Part shown: positions 1-6,191 of the stretch, piece by piece | How positions within the stretch are numbered: position 1 is the stretch's first letter | How the letters are laid out: every line of letters starts with the position of its first letter | Source of the DNA: Leptospira venezuelensis | GTDB taxonomy: Bacteria > Spirochaetota > Leptospiria > Leptospirales > Leptospiraceae | Length of the DNA stretch: 14,298 nucleotides | Direction: 5' to 3' | Assembly: GCF_002150035.1 (NCBI RefSeq) | Contig: NZ_NETS01000021.1 | Coordinates: 1 to 14,298 of the forward strand | Position numbers and translations under genes: made by a program | The notes under the pieces: generated by a model | What the model was told of the DNA's origin: nothing | Database searches by the model: none | Seen by the model: the letters and a program-made list of their open reading frames with translations, nothing else

Positions 1-92
1 CGCTCGGGCTACGCCACATTTGCTTCTGTCACTCGTCTTGCAGCGGCAAGCCTCGCGCCATTGCAAACGTCGGAACACCTTGGTCGTTATCC
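1..92 (+). repeat. attC-0, partial (right end only)
   Basis: This is the right part of an attC whose R'' and L'' lie off the window. It has the arm hairpin CTTGCAGCGGCAAG, the L' box CGGAACACC and the R' box GTTATCC at 86-92. The cassette it terminates is outside the window. Cassette 1 begins at 87. Confidence 0.9.
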
Positions 93-495
93 GAACATTT
101 CATCCAGAATTTGTTATTTTGTTTATTTTTTAATTTCGAGAGTTTTGTTCGTTAAATTTGAGCGATTGGTTGCTTGGAAATTAATTAGCTTCTTTTTTCT
201 AATACCCGCTATGCTTTGAAGTGCATCTTACGATTCCGGCTTTTCATTCCGTGCGGCTTGTGGTGTTTGATGATAGCATTGAGAGGCAGACAGATTTTGT
301 TATACTAAATTCTTTCGCTTCGCAGTGTGTAAAATATTTAGTAAAAGTGGCTGAAACGTCGGATAACTTACGGTGCCTCCGCTCCGCTCGTGGATCGCTA
401 ACGCGACCACTCGCTCGGCCTTCGGCACATTCGCTTCCGTCACTTCGCTTGCATAGCAAGCTCGTGCCATCGCAAACGTCGGAGCAACTCGGTCG
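87..495 (+). mobile_element. ORF-less repeat cassette, family A copy 1
   Basis: This 409-bp cassette has close copies at 2973-3382 and 5053-5468. I see no convincing gene. The rightward reading frame from 221 runs straight into attC-1, and its peptide differs between copies by substitutions with no sign of protein-level conservation. Outer inverted arms are 86-102 and 352-367, with one bulged A. A possible sigma70-type promoter, TTGAGA at 279-284 and TATACT at 301-306 with a 16-nt spacer, points rightward into cassette 2. The strongly conserved stretch just before attC (about 200-350) suggests a regulatory or RNA role. That role is inference. Confidence 0.8.
279..306 (+). promoter_or_regulatory. 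Possible outward promoter in family A copy 1
   Basis: TTGAGA and TATACT are separated by 16 nt. The start of transcription would fall near 313, and the transcript would cross attC-1 into the lipoprotein gene at 527. Copy 3 keeps both boxes (5252-5257, 5274-5279). Copy 2 keeps TATACT (3187-3192) but has TAGAGA as its -35. Prediction from consensus only. Confidence 0.4.
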
Positions 496-501
496 TTATG
501 C
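361..501 (+). repeat. attC-1 (141 bp)
   Basis: R'' is GGATAAC (361-367) and R' is GTTATGC (495-501). L'' GGTGCCTCCG faces an L' reading CGGAGCAAC, one base off the CGGAGCACC seen in attC-5, -8, -9 and -14. It is the only site whose junction reads CTCGG with the L' variant CAAC. The inner arms include a stem of the type GTGG-TCGC/GCGA-CCAC. Confidence 0.92.
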
Positions 502-526
502 GAAAGTTGAGAAAATACTTTTAACA

Positions 527-1048
527 ATGAAAATACGAAAAATATATATTTCGATCATAGTATTGATTCTTTTGCTAAATTGTAGGAGTAATCATAATCA
601 AATTGATGACTTCTCGTATATTGGTCTGATCAGTCCAAATAAAGAAAACTTCGATGTAAATTCATGTGGAAAAAGAATTACAGAAACGAAAGTTTCTGTT
701 TTGCCGCCCAACGATTATCAGCGAGCAAATTCCTTTATTGGAACAACTCAGGCCATTATTAAAATTATTTGTGGTGATCGAACTTTCGAGATAAAAATGA
801 AATACCATTCTATTGGTTTAGATGATGAATTGATTTCTATTAGTAATGGTAAGTATAAACAGGATATATATAAGTATAAAGTAGATTCACCTGGTTCAGG
901 GAGTTTAGAGTTTATAGGTGCCAATTTATCGGATATATATTTTTCAATAAGTGAATTTAATGTTCTAGGCTTGATAATAGGCGATGAGTTGGTTAGACCT
1001 GTTTATCGATTAAGTATTGAGGATTTTTCATTGCATTTGCTAAAATAG
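527..1048 (+). CDS. Putative lipoprotein, cassette 2
   Basis: This 173-aa protein is the only gene of cassette 2 (496-1207). The start ATG at 527 is chosen because a typical lipoprotein signal follows: K/R at 2-5, a hydrophobic stretch 6-17 and lipobox LLLNC with Cys19. Frame starts further upstream lie in attC-1 and are rejected. No strong ribosome binding site is visible. The mature part has no family I recognise. It is hydrophilic, has two further Cys (about 46 and 81) and is rich in beta-type segments. Expected location is a membrane, lipid-anchored. The cassette's outer arms, 495-511 and 1050-1066, pair at 16 of 17 positions; the end arm begins two bases after the stop codon. Confidence 0.8.
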   Translation: MKIRKIYISIIVLILLLNCRSNHNQIDDFSYIGLISPNKENFDVNSCGKRITETKVSVLPPNDYQRANSFIGTTQAIIKIICGDRTFEIKMKYHSIGLDDELISISNGKYKQDIYKYKVDSPGSGSLEFIGANLSDIYFSISEFNVLGLIIGDELVRPVYRLSIEDFSLHLLK

Positions 1049-1059
1049 ACTCAACCTTC

Positions 1060-1213
1060 GCATAACTGTCGGCTCTGACGCTTCGCTTCGAGATCGCTGC
1101 GCGACTCTTGCTCGGCCTTCGGCACATTTCGCTTTGTCACTCGTCTTGCAGGGCAAGCCTCGCGCCAAGTGCTTGCGCACTCGCGAAACGTCGTCAAGCC
1201 TTGGTCGTTAGGC
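1060..1213 (+). repeat. attC-2 (154 bp)
   Basis: R'' is GCATAAC (1060-1066) and R' is GTTAGGC (1207-1213). L'' GGCTCTGACG pairs with L' CGTCAAGCC leaving one unpaired base in L'', which makes this the second L-box class. Inner arms contain GAGATCGCTGCGCGACTC, CTTGCAGGGCAAG and AAGTGCTTGCGCACT hairpins. Confidence 0.93.
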
Positions 1214-1231
1214 GACATTAGGAGAATTTTT

Positions 1232-1939
1232 TTGACAAATCATATAAATATCAAACCCCCCAAAGGAGTTATAATTTTTGCTTTTTTTGGCGGGCTATTT
1301 TTTCTTTCAATCTCTTCGTTGGTGTTTTACCAACAGGATTTTAGTGACTGGGTATACGGGGCTCTTTTTCTTCTATTCTCGTGCTTCATTTTCTTTTTTG
1401 TATGGCTTGATTCGCCAAGCTATACCTATATAAGAAACGATGAATTGATCATAAAAAGATATTTTTCGAGAGAGAAATTTATTAGTATAAAAGATATAAT
1501 CGGATGGAGCGTATATTCTTATGAGTACGAACACAATGTCAAAATATATTTAGAAGATAAAACTAAGTATAGGCTTCGTGTTGGAAATGAGGAATGCGCA
1601 AACTTGTTCGGTGATCTTATTAGCGACGTAATCGAGTTGAAGAAAGAGCGAATTGCGAATTTCATTAAAAATAACATCTATCAATATAAAACCTTTTGGA
1701 AGACCTATTATGTTTCTGAAAAGTATATGAGAATAGTTAAGCGAAGGAAAGAATATCAAATTCGATATGAAGAGTGTAGGGATATAACTCACTTTTCAGT
1801 TTCGTCTATAACCGTTCTCGTTTTTAAATATAATAATGAGGAATTTCGTTTAAATTCTAATACTTTTAAGCGGGATATGCTTATTTTTGATTATTTGATG
1901 GATAAATTTTCCCAAGTTGAAACTCCTAACGTCGCCTAA
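1232..1939 (+). CDS. Two-TM membrane protein with PH-like tail, cassette 3
   Basis: The product is 235 aa from a TTG start at 1232, preceded by AGGAG (1220-1224) at 7-nt spacing. A longer frame would begin inside attC-2 and is rejected. Hydrophobic helices lie near 12-33 and 40-59. The rest is cytosolic, with a strand-rich region (about 62-120, YIRNDELIIKRYF then a run of beta strands) resembling bacterial PH-like domains; that assignment is tentative. The stop TAA (1937-1939) lies inside R'' of attC-3, so attC supplies the stop. The outer arms 1207-1224 and 1923-1940 match at 17 of 18 positions and include the Shine-Dalgarno AGGAG, whose complement CTCCT sits near the end of the same gene. 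Confidence 0.8.
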   Translation: MTNHINIKPPKGVIIFAFFGGLFFLSISSLVFYQQDFSDWVYGALFLLFSCFIFFFVWLDSPSYTYIRNDELIIKRYFSREKFISIKDIIGWSVYSYEYEHNVKIYLEDKTKYRLRVGNEECANLFGDLISDVIELKKERIANFIKNNIYQYKTFWKTYYVSEKYMRIVKRRKEYQIRYEECRDITHFSVSSITVLVFKYNNEEFRLNSNTFKRDMLIFDYLMDKFSQVETPNVA

Positions 1940-2103
1940 CTATCGGCTCTGACGCTTCGCTTCGAGATCGCTACGCGACTCTCGCTCGGCCTCCGGCACA
2001 TTGGCTCCAGTCACGTCTTTTGCAAAGCAAAACCCGCGCCTGGCTCTAACGTCTCCTTCGGAGACTCAGAGTCGCCAACGTCGTCAAGCCTTGGTCGTTA
2101 GCC
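1934..2103 (+). repeat. attC-3 (170 bp, longest)
   Basis: R'' is GCCTAAC (1934-1940) and R' is GTTAGCC (2097-2103). L'' GGCTCTGACG and L' CGTCAAGCC belong to the second class. The inner part is enlarged by an extra hairpin, GTCTCCTTCGGAGAC with flanking CTC/GAG bases near 2047-2074. It overlaps the stop codon of the gene before it. Confidence 0.93.
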
Positions 2104-2199
2104 GAACATGCTTGCCCGAGAATTACTTTATTATGAGGAATTAAGTAATAGTAATAGGGGAGTACGGATTCGTTATTTTGAAAATTTTATATTAAAAGC

Positions 2200-2236
2200 T
2201 TGAAAATACGAATTCATATCGTATATTATATCGTAT
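2200..2236 (+). promoter_or_regulatory. vapBC promoter and candidate operator
   Basis: A -35-like TTGAAA (2200-2205) is followed at 16-18 nt by TATATT/TATTAT (2222-2229), a few bases before the vapB ATG, so the mRNA would be leaderless or nearly so. ATATCGTAT occurs twice (2216-2224, 2228-2236), and its inverse ATACGA lies at 2206-2211. This fits an operator bound by a ribbon-helix-helix antitoxin. It is the only cassette here with an evident dedicated promoter and operator. Confidence 0.5.
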
Positions 2237-2450
2237 GAAAGTGACCGCGATACTACCAGATGATCTCATTGCAGAGGTTCAAAAGTATTCTGGAGGTAAA
2301 AACATAACTGATTCTCTCCAGAAAGCGCTCTCAGAGTGGTTAAAACAGGCCAAAATAAGGAATTTGAACGCAAAGCTACATAAATCCCCACTTTCATTCC
2401 AGGATGGCTTCTCTGGGGAAAATATCCGCAACTTGAATCGGAATAGATGA
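2235..2450 (+). CDS. vapB: VapB-type antitoxin, cassette 4
   Basis: The product is 71 aa. The N-terminal pattern (VTAILPDDLIAEVQKYSGGKNITDSLQKAL) fits a ribbon-helix-helix DNA-binding domain: a short strand, then two helices. The C-terminal half (KLHKSPLSFQDGF) would be the toxin-binding tail. The antitoxin should neutralise the VapC encoded downstream and repress its own promoter at the repeated ATATCGTAT sites. The start at 2235 has no Shine-Dalgarno; it lies inside the repeated operator-like sequence. The stop TGA overlaps the vapC ATG (ATGA). The cassette spans 2098-2972 with arms 2097-2116 and 2825-2843. Confidence 0.88.
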   Translation: MKVTAILPDDLIAEVQKYSGGKNITDSLQKALSEWLKQAKIRNLNAKLHKSPLSFQDGFSGENIRNLNRNR

Positions 2451-2842
2451 TTCTTGTAGATACATCAGTTTGGATTGAATTCTTTAGAGGGAATGAACCT
2501 CATTTCAGTGAGCTAAAAGAGTTAATCGAGTCATCTGAAGTAATAGTTCATGAAGTTGTCTTTGGAGAATTACTCCAAGGCTGTAAAAATAAGAACGAAG
2601 TATCTTTTATTCTAGAGTATTGGGAAAATCTAAATACTTTAACTTCAGACGGTAGTTTTCTCTTAGCGGGTAAACTCTCATTTGAGAACAAGCATATTGA
2701 TAAAGGAATTGGATTAATTGATTCAGTTCTTATTAATGAAGTTAGAGGCAAAAAACTTCAACTTTGGACATTAGATAAAAAGATCCTTAAAGTTTTAGAT
2801 AGAAAAGAAATCTATTCGAGTAAAGGCAAGCACGTCGGCTAA
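2447..2842 (+). CDS. vapC: VapC-type PIN-domain ribonuclease toxin, cassette 4
   Basis: The product is 131 aa, the usual length of VapC toxins. PIN-domain acidic residues are all present: D5 (ILVDTSVWIEFF), E41 (FGELLQG), D92 (IGLIDSVL) and D110 (TLDKKI). VapC proteins cut RNA (tRNA or rRNA) in the cytosol with Mg2+ when their antitoxin is degraded; the target of this one cannot be told. Translation is coupled to vapB through the 4-nt overlap ATGA. The stop TAA (2840-2842) lies in the R'' box of attC-4, so the last residues (HVG) are encoded by the cassette's end arm. Toxin-antitoxin cassettes are known to stabilise large cassette arrays. Confidence 0.93.
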   Translation: MILVDTSVWIEFFRGNEPHFSELKELIESSEVIVHEVVFGELLQGCKNKNEVSFILEYWENLNTLTSDGSFLLAGKLSFENKHIDKGIGLIDSVLINEVRGKKLQLWTLDKKILKVLDRKEIYSSKGKHVG

Positions 2843-2978
2843 CTGTCGGTGCTTCCGCTCCGCTCGTGGATCGCTGACGCGACCACTCACTCGGGTTACG
2901 CCACATTTGCTTCTGTCACTCGTCTTGCAGAGCAAGCCTCGCGCCATCGCAAACGTCGGAACACCTTGGTCGTTATCC
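2837..2978 (+). repeat. attC-4 (142 bp)
   Basis: R'' is GGCTAAC (2837-2843) and R' is GTTATCC (2972-2978). L'' GGTGCTTCCG and L' CGGAACACC form the first L-box class. The R'' and R' belong to different cassettes and pair imperfectly as they sit in the array. It overlaps the vapC stop. Confidence 0.93.
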
Positions 2979-3382
2979 GAACATTTCATCCAGAATTTGT
3001 TTTTTTGTTTGTTTATTAATTTCGAGTTGTTCGTTCGTTAAATTTGAACGATTGGTTGCTTGGAAATTAATTAGCATGCTTTTTCTAATACCCGCTATGC
3101 TTTGAAGTGCATCTTACGATTCAGGCTTTTCATTTCGTGCAGCTTTTGTCGTTTGATGATAGCTTAGAGAGGCGGACAGATTTTGTTATACTAAATTCTT
3201 TCGCTTCGCAGTGTGTAAAATTTTTAGTAATAGTGTCTGAAACGTCGGATAACTTACGGTGCCTCCGCGCCGCTCGGGGCTTGCTTCGCAACCCGCTCGC
3301 TCGGCCTTCGGCACATTCGCGTCCGTCACTTCGTTTGCATGTGCAAACTCGTGCCGTTGCGAACGTCGGAGCACCTCGGTCG
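2973..3382 (+). mobile_element. ORF-less repeat cassette, family A copy 2
   Basis: This 410-bp copy of the cassette at 87-495 carries scattered substitutions and short indels in its T-rich left third. No gene is supported. The rightward frame from 3107 differs from the other copies at many residues and ends just past attC-5. Outer arms are 2972-2988 and 3238-3253 with the same bulged A as its sisters. TATACT is kept at 3187-3192, but the -35 is changed (TAGAGA). The next gene is the SH3b lipoprotein at 3413. Confidence 0.8.
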
Positions 3383-3388
3383 TTAGAC
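3247..3388 (+). repeat. attC-5 (142 bp)
   Basis: R'' is GGATAAC (3247-3253) and R' is GTTAGAC (3382-3388). L'' GGTGCCTCCG and L' CGGAGCACC form the third L-box class, where the C/T change in L'' is matched by G/A in L'. The inner arm GGGGCTTGCTTCGCAACCC differs from the GTGGATCGC type. Confidence 0.93.
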
Positions 3389-3412
3389 GCCATGGTTTTA
3401 AATATAATCTAA

Positions 3413-4144
3413 ATGCATAAAATTCTTTCTATTTCAATTCTTCTTTTTTCCGCCTTGTTTTGTTCTAAGCAGAAAACACATACAGTTGGTACTGTAACTT
3501 TACAAGAGGGAATTTCACTTTATAGTAAACCAAGCAAAGAATCAAAAAGACTCAGTACTATTCCTTTTGGATCAAAGATTGATCTTTACAGAGAGAATAT
3601 CCCGAATGTGGAAAAATTGCCTTCTTCATATTGGTATGAAACTTACTATTCTGGGCTAAAAGGTTGGGTATTCGGGGAGGCAATTATCTTTGCAGAACAA
3701 TGTCCTTGCCGGTTTACTAAAGAAATAATAGGATCTGTTTATCATAATAAATGTATCTATCCTTTTAGCACAGAGTATTTGGGCGGAACTCTAATTTCTG
3801 ATTCTCATGCATTTTCAATGTTAAAAGTCAAAAGTGAGTTTATTACTTTGTTTGAATTAAGTCTTAAACATGGAGAAAGTGAACCTTGCTGGTATATATT
3901 GGATACACTCAAAATTAACGAGCATTCGCTACCTCAAGGCTATAAAGTTGAAGGTATGGACTGCAAACATAAAGAAAGTAACGATTCTAATGTAGTTTCT
4001 ATAGTGAAATTCGATTATGTTGACGGGATAAATAATTATATTCTTCAATCTTGGGAGGCTGATAAAGGTACCGGAAAATTCATTAAGTTAGATAGCCGAA
4101 AAGTGGAGTGTATTCCTCAATGCTATGGGGATATTTGCGATTAA
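3413..4144 (+). CDS. SH3b-domain lipoprotein, cassette 6
   Basis: The product is 243 aa. The signal has a short basic start, a hydrophobic stretch 4-15 and lipobox ALFC with Cys17. Residues about 24-90 look like a bacterial SH3 (SH3b) fold: EGISLYSKPSKESKRLSTIPFG, then a Trp-Tyr pair and the closing GLKGWVFGEAI. SH3b domains often bind peptidoglycan peptides. The C-terminal 150 residues are unassigned and contain several Cys (CPCR, then single Cys). A perfect TATAAT at 3403-3408 is too close to the ATG to drive this start. No clear Shine-Dalgarno. Cassette 3383-4299; arms 3382-3399 and 4153-4170 match at 17 of 18 positions. Confidence 0.82.
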   Translation: MHKILSISILLFSALFCSKQKTHTVGTVTLQEGISLYSKPSKESKRLSTIPFGSKIDLYRENIPNVEKLPSSYWYETYYSGLKGWVFGEAIIFAEQCPCRFTKEIIGSVYHNKCIYPFSTEYLGGTLISDSHAFSMLKVKSEFITLFELSLKHGESEPCWYILDTLKINEHSLPQGYKVEGMDCKHKESNDSNVVSIVKFDYVDGINNYILQSWEADKGTGKFIKLDSRKVECIPQCYGDICD

Positions 4145-4163
4145 TATTACTAAAAACCACGGC

Positions 4164-4305
4164 GTCTAACTTACGGTGCTTCCGCTCCGCTCGCGGATCG
4201 CTAACGCGACCACTCGCTCGGGCTTCGCCACATTTGCTTCTGTCACTCGTCTTGCAGAGCAAGTCTCGCGCCATTGCAAACGTCGGAACACCTTGGTCGT
4301 TAGTC
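4164..4305 (+). repeat. attC-6 (142 bp)
   Basis: R'' is GTCTAAC (4164-4170) and R' is GTTAGTC (4299-4305). L'' GGTGCTTCCG and L' CGGAACACC belong to the first class. The inner hairpin CTTGCAGAGCAAG is present. Confidence 0.93.
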
Positions 4306-4325
4306 GCAATAAATAAGGAAATAAC

Positions 4326-4871
4326 TTGAAAGAAATAAAATTAATATTTACTCCAACTCTTGAAGAGATTTTAGACGCTAGCTATCGCCTATTCGTTAGA
4401 ATGGAATTTTACAAATCTCAGATTAAGGGAAGGCCAACTCGAATAAAAATTTACGTCGCTCTCTTCTTTTTTGTTCTACTTTTGATATATGTTTCCCCTA
4501 ATAATACGTTTGTCTATATTCTCCTTTCCGTTACTATTTTAGGGTCTATATACGAATATTTTTATCCGCGATTGGCCAAAAGGAATTTGATTAAGGCCGT
4601 TAAAATGGAAAATCCTCAGCTAAGTTCGGAAGAAATTACATTAAGCTCAGATGGGATCGTAGCAAAGCATAAGGATCATACTTCGAAGTATTCTTGGAAT
4701 GATTTAAGTGATATTAAAGTCAACGATTCCGATATTGAAATCTATTTTGCCAAAAAGGGATTAGTAATCTTGAGAAAGAGATTTCTCAATCATCCTTCTG
4801 AATTTAAGGCTATTATAGATATTTGTAACTTAGCACTTTCAGATCAGAAAAAAACTCTCTTTTCAAATTGA
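4326..4871 (+). CDS. YcxB-like two-TM protein, cassette 7
   Basis: The product is 181 aa from a TTG start at 4326 with AAGGAA (4315-4320) just upstream. Hydrophobic helices lie at about 41-56 and 61-79. The C-terminal part (about 102-155: EEITLSSDGIVAKHKDHTSKYSWNDL, then strands and LVILRKRFL) has the pattern of YcxB-like C-terminal domains, which follow a paired TM hairpin. The biochemical role of that family is not established. A second protein of similar plan is in cassette 18, but the two are too different to be a recent duplication. Cassette 4300-5052; arms 4299-4315 and 4907-4923 match at 16 of 17 positions. Confidence 0.8.
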   Translation: MKEIKLIFTPTLEEILDASYRLFVRMEFYKSQIKGRPTRIKIYVALFFFVLLLIYVSPNNTFVYILLSVTILGSIYEYFYPRLAKRNLIKAVKMENPQLSSEEITLSSDGIVAKHKDHTSKYSWNDLSDIKVNDSDIEIYFAKKGLVILRKRFLNHPSEFKAIIDICNLALSDQKKTLFSN

Positions 4872-4916
4872 TTATAATTGTGTTTCTTTAAAAACATTTG
4901 AAATCATATTTACTGC

Positions 4917-5058
4917 GACTAACTGTCGGTGCTTCCGCTTCGTTCGTGGATCGCTAACGCGACCACTCACTCGGGCTACGCCACATTTGCTTCTGTCACT
5001 TCGTTTGCATGAGCAAACTCGTGCCATCGCAAACGTCGGAACACCTTGGTCGTTATCC
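4917..5058 (+). repeat. attC-7 (142 bp)
   Basis: R'' is GACTAAC (4917-4923) and R' is GTTATCC (5052-5058). L'' GGTGCTTCCG and L' CGGAACACC belong to the first class. The inner hairpin is TTTGCATGAGCAAA. Confidence 0.93.
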
Positions 5059-5468
5059 GAACATTTCATCCAGAATTTGTTATTTTGTTATTTTTTTAAT
5101 TCTGAATTTCGAAGTGTTCGTTTTTTAAATTTAAGCGGTTGGTTGCTTGATAACTAATTAGCTGCTTTTTTCTAATACCCGCTATGCTTTGAAGTGCATC
5201 TTTCGATTCCGGCTTTTCATTTCGTGCGGCTTGTGCTGTTTAATGATAGTATTGAGAGGCGGACAGATTTTGTTATACTAAATTCTTTCGCTTCGCAGAG
5301 TGTAAAATTTTTAGTAATAGTGTCTGAAACGTCGGATAACTTACGGTGCCTCCGCGCCGCTCGGGGCTTGCTTCGCAACCCGCTCGCTTGGCCTTCGGCA
5401 CATTTGCTTCTGTCACTTCGCTTGCATAGCAAGCTCGTGCCATCGCAAACGTCGGAGCACCTTGGTCG
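5053..5468 (+). mobile_element. ORF-less repeat cassette, family A copy 3
   Basis: This is the third copy (416 bp) of the cassette at 87-495 and 2973-3382. A short insertion near 5100 makes it longer. TTGAGA (5252-5257) and TATACT (5274-5279) are both kept at 16-nt spacing. Transcription from here would enter the macrodomain gene, whose own leader is only 28 nt. Arms 5052-5068 and 5325-5340 carry the same bulged A. No gene is supported. Confidence 0.8.
5252..5279 (+). promoter_or_regulatory. Possible outward promoter in family A copy 3
   Basis: TTGAGA, a 16-nt spacer and TATACT are identical in layout to copy 1 (279-306). It points toward the macrodomain cassette. Prediction from consensus and from conservation between copies. 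Confidence 0.4.
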
Positions 5469-5474
5469 TTATAC
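5334..5474 (+). repeat. attC-8 (141 bp)
   Basis: R'' is GGATAAC (5334-5340) and R' is GTTATAC (5468-5474). L'' GGTGCCTCCG and L' CGGAGCACC belong to the third class. Its TTGGTC at 5462-5467 may serve as a -35 box for cassette 9. Confidence 0.93.
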
Positions 5475-5490
5475 GCTATAGCAATAAAAT
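5462..5490 (+). promoter_or_regulatory. Possible attC/cassette hybrid promoter, cassette 9
   Basis: TTGGTC (5462-5467), conserved at the right end of most attC sites, is followed after exactly 17 nt by TAAAAT (5485-5490) from the incoming cassette. The same arrangement occurs before cassettes 11 and 18. Seen in the sequence; activity is inference. Confidence 0.3.
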
Positions 5491-5496
5491 TTATTT

Positions 5497-6024
5497 ATGA
5501 ATAAAAATGCAAGGATTGAAGTAGTTAGGGGAGATATAACAAAAATGGAAGTTGATGCAGTTGTGAATGCTGCGAATACTTCTCTTCTTGGAGGAGGAGG
5601 CGTCGATGGAGCTATTCATAAAACCGGAGGTCCTGAAATTCTTTCAGAATGCCGGAAGATCATCGCAAGACAAGGCGGTTGTAAAGTAGGTGAGGCTGTC
5701 ATCACTTCTGGAGGAAATCTTCCTGCAAAATTTGTTATTCATACAGTAGGTCCAGTCTGGAACGGAGGAGGTAATGATGAGGAAGCAAAACTTATAAGTT
5801 GTTATAGCAGATCACTGACTATCGCTTTAGAGAATTCCTGCAAATCAATTGCATTTCCTAGTATAAGTACGGGAATATATAGATTTCCTAAAGACTTGGC
5901 ATCTAAAATCGCTATCAATACAGTAATGAGCCATTTTGGTTATACAAATTTTGAGCGAATAGTATTTGTTTGTTTTGATTCAGAAAGCGAATCTTATTAC
6001 AAAACTAACCTAAATCTATTTTAG
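5497..6024 (+). CDS. Macrodomain protein, YmdB-like ADP-ribose hydrolase, cassette 9
   Basis: The product is 175 aa, a stand-alone macrodomain, close in length and wording to E. coli YmdB. Diagnostic pieces in order: RGDIT (11-15), VVNAAN (22-27), GGGGVDGAIH (32-41), ITSGGNLPAKFVIHTVGPVW (69-88) and SISTGIYRFP (122-131). N27 and D37 occupy the positions used by this MacroD-type class, so an active enzyme is expected. Such proteins remove ADP-ribose from proteins or nucleic acids, or deacetylate O-acetyl-ADP-ribose, in the cytosol. No ADP-ribosyltransferase partner lies beside it. No Shine-Dalgarno is evident and the leader is 28 nt. Cassette 5469-6172; arms 5468-5488 and 6026-6046 are the longest here. 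Confidence 0.92.
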   Translation: MNKNARIEVVRGDITKMEVDAVVNAANTSLLGGGGVDGAIHKTGGPEILSECRKIIARQGGCKVGEAVITSGGNLPAKFVIHTVGPVWNGGGNDEEAKLISCYSRSLTIALENSCKSIAFPSISTGIYRFPKDLASKIAINTVMSHFGYTNFERIVFVCFDSESESYYKTNLNLF

Positions 6025-6039
6025 GTTTGTTGCTACAGC

Positions 6040-6178
6040 GTATAACTATCGGTGCCTCCGCTCCGCTCAAGGCTGCTTCGCACCTCTCGCTCGGGCTTCG
6101 CCACATTCGCTTCCGTCACTTCGTTTGCATGTGCAAACTCGTGCCGTTGCGAACGTCGGAGCACCTTGGTCGTTATAC
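6040..6178 (+). repeat. attC-9 (139 bp)
   Basis: R'' is GTATAAC (6040-6046) and R' is GTTATAC (6172-6178), a perfect pair because cassettes 9 and 10 share the hexamer. L'' GGTGCCTCCG and L' CGGAGCACC belong to the third class. Confidence 0.93.
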
Positions 6179-6191
6179 GCAATTGCCTAAA

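Noticed and set aside
221..526. Rightward frame through family A cassettes (also 3107-3412 and 5194-5481)
   Set aside because: It shows no excess of silent changes between copies, has no ribosome binding site and runs into attC. The similarity is explained by DNA-level repetition.
1060..1213. attC hairpins as transcription terminators
   Set aside because: The stems are GC-rich, but no T-run follows at a fixed place. Their conservation is explained by recombination.
1550..1792. Leftward 80-codon frame inside the cassette 3 gene
   Set aside because: It is a shadow of the rightward gene, with no binding site and unlike known proteins. The same applies to 2548-2751, 6561-6821, 7178-7387 and 11770-11964.
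3403..3408. Perfect TATAAT as promoter of the cassette 6 lipoprotein
   Set aside because: It lies 4 nt before the ATG, with no -35 at proper spacing, and would start transcription inside the gene.
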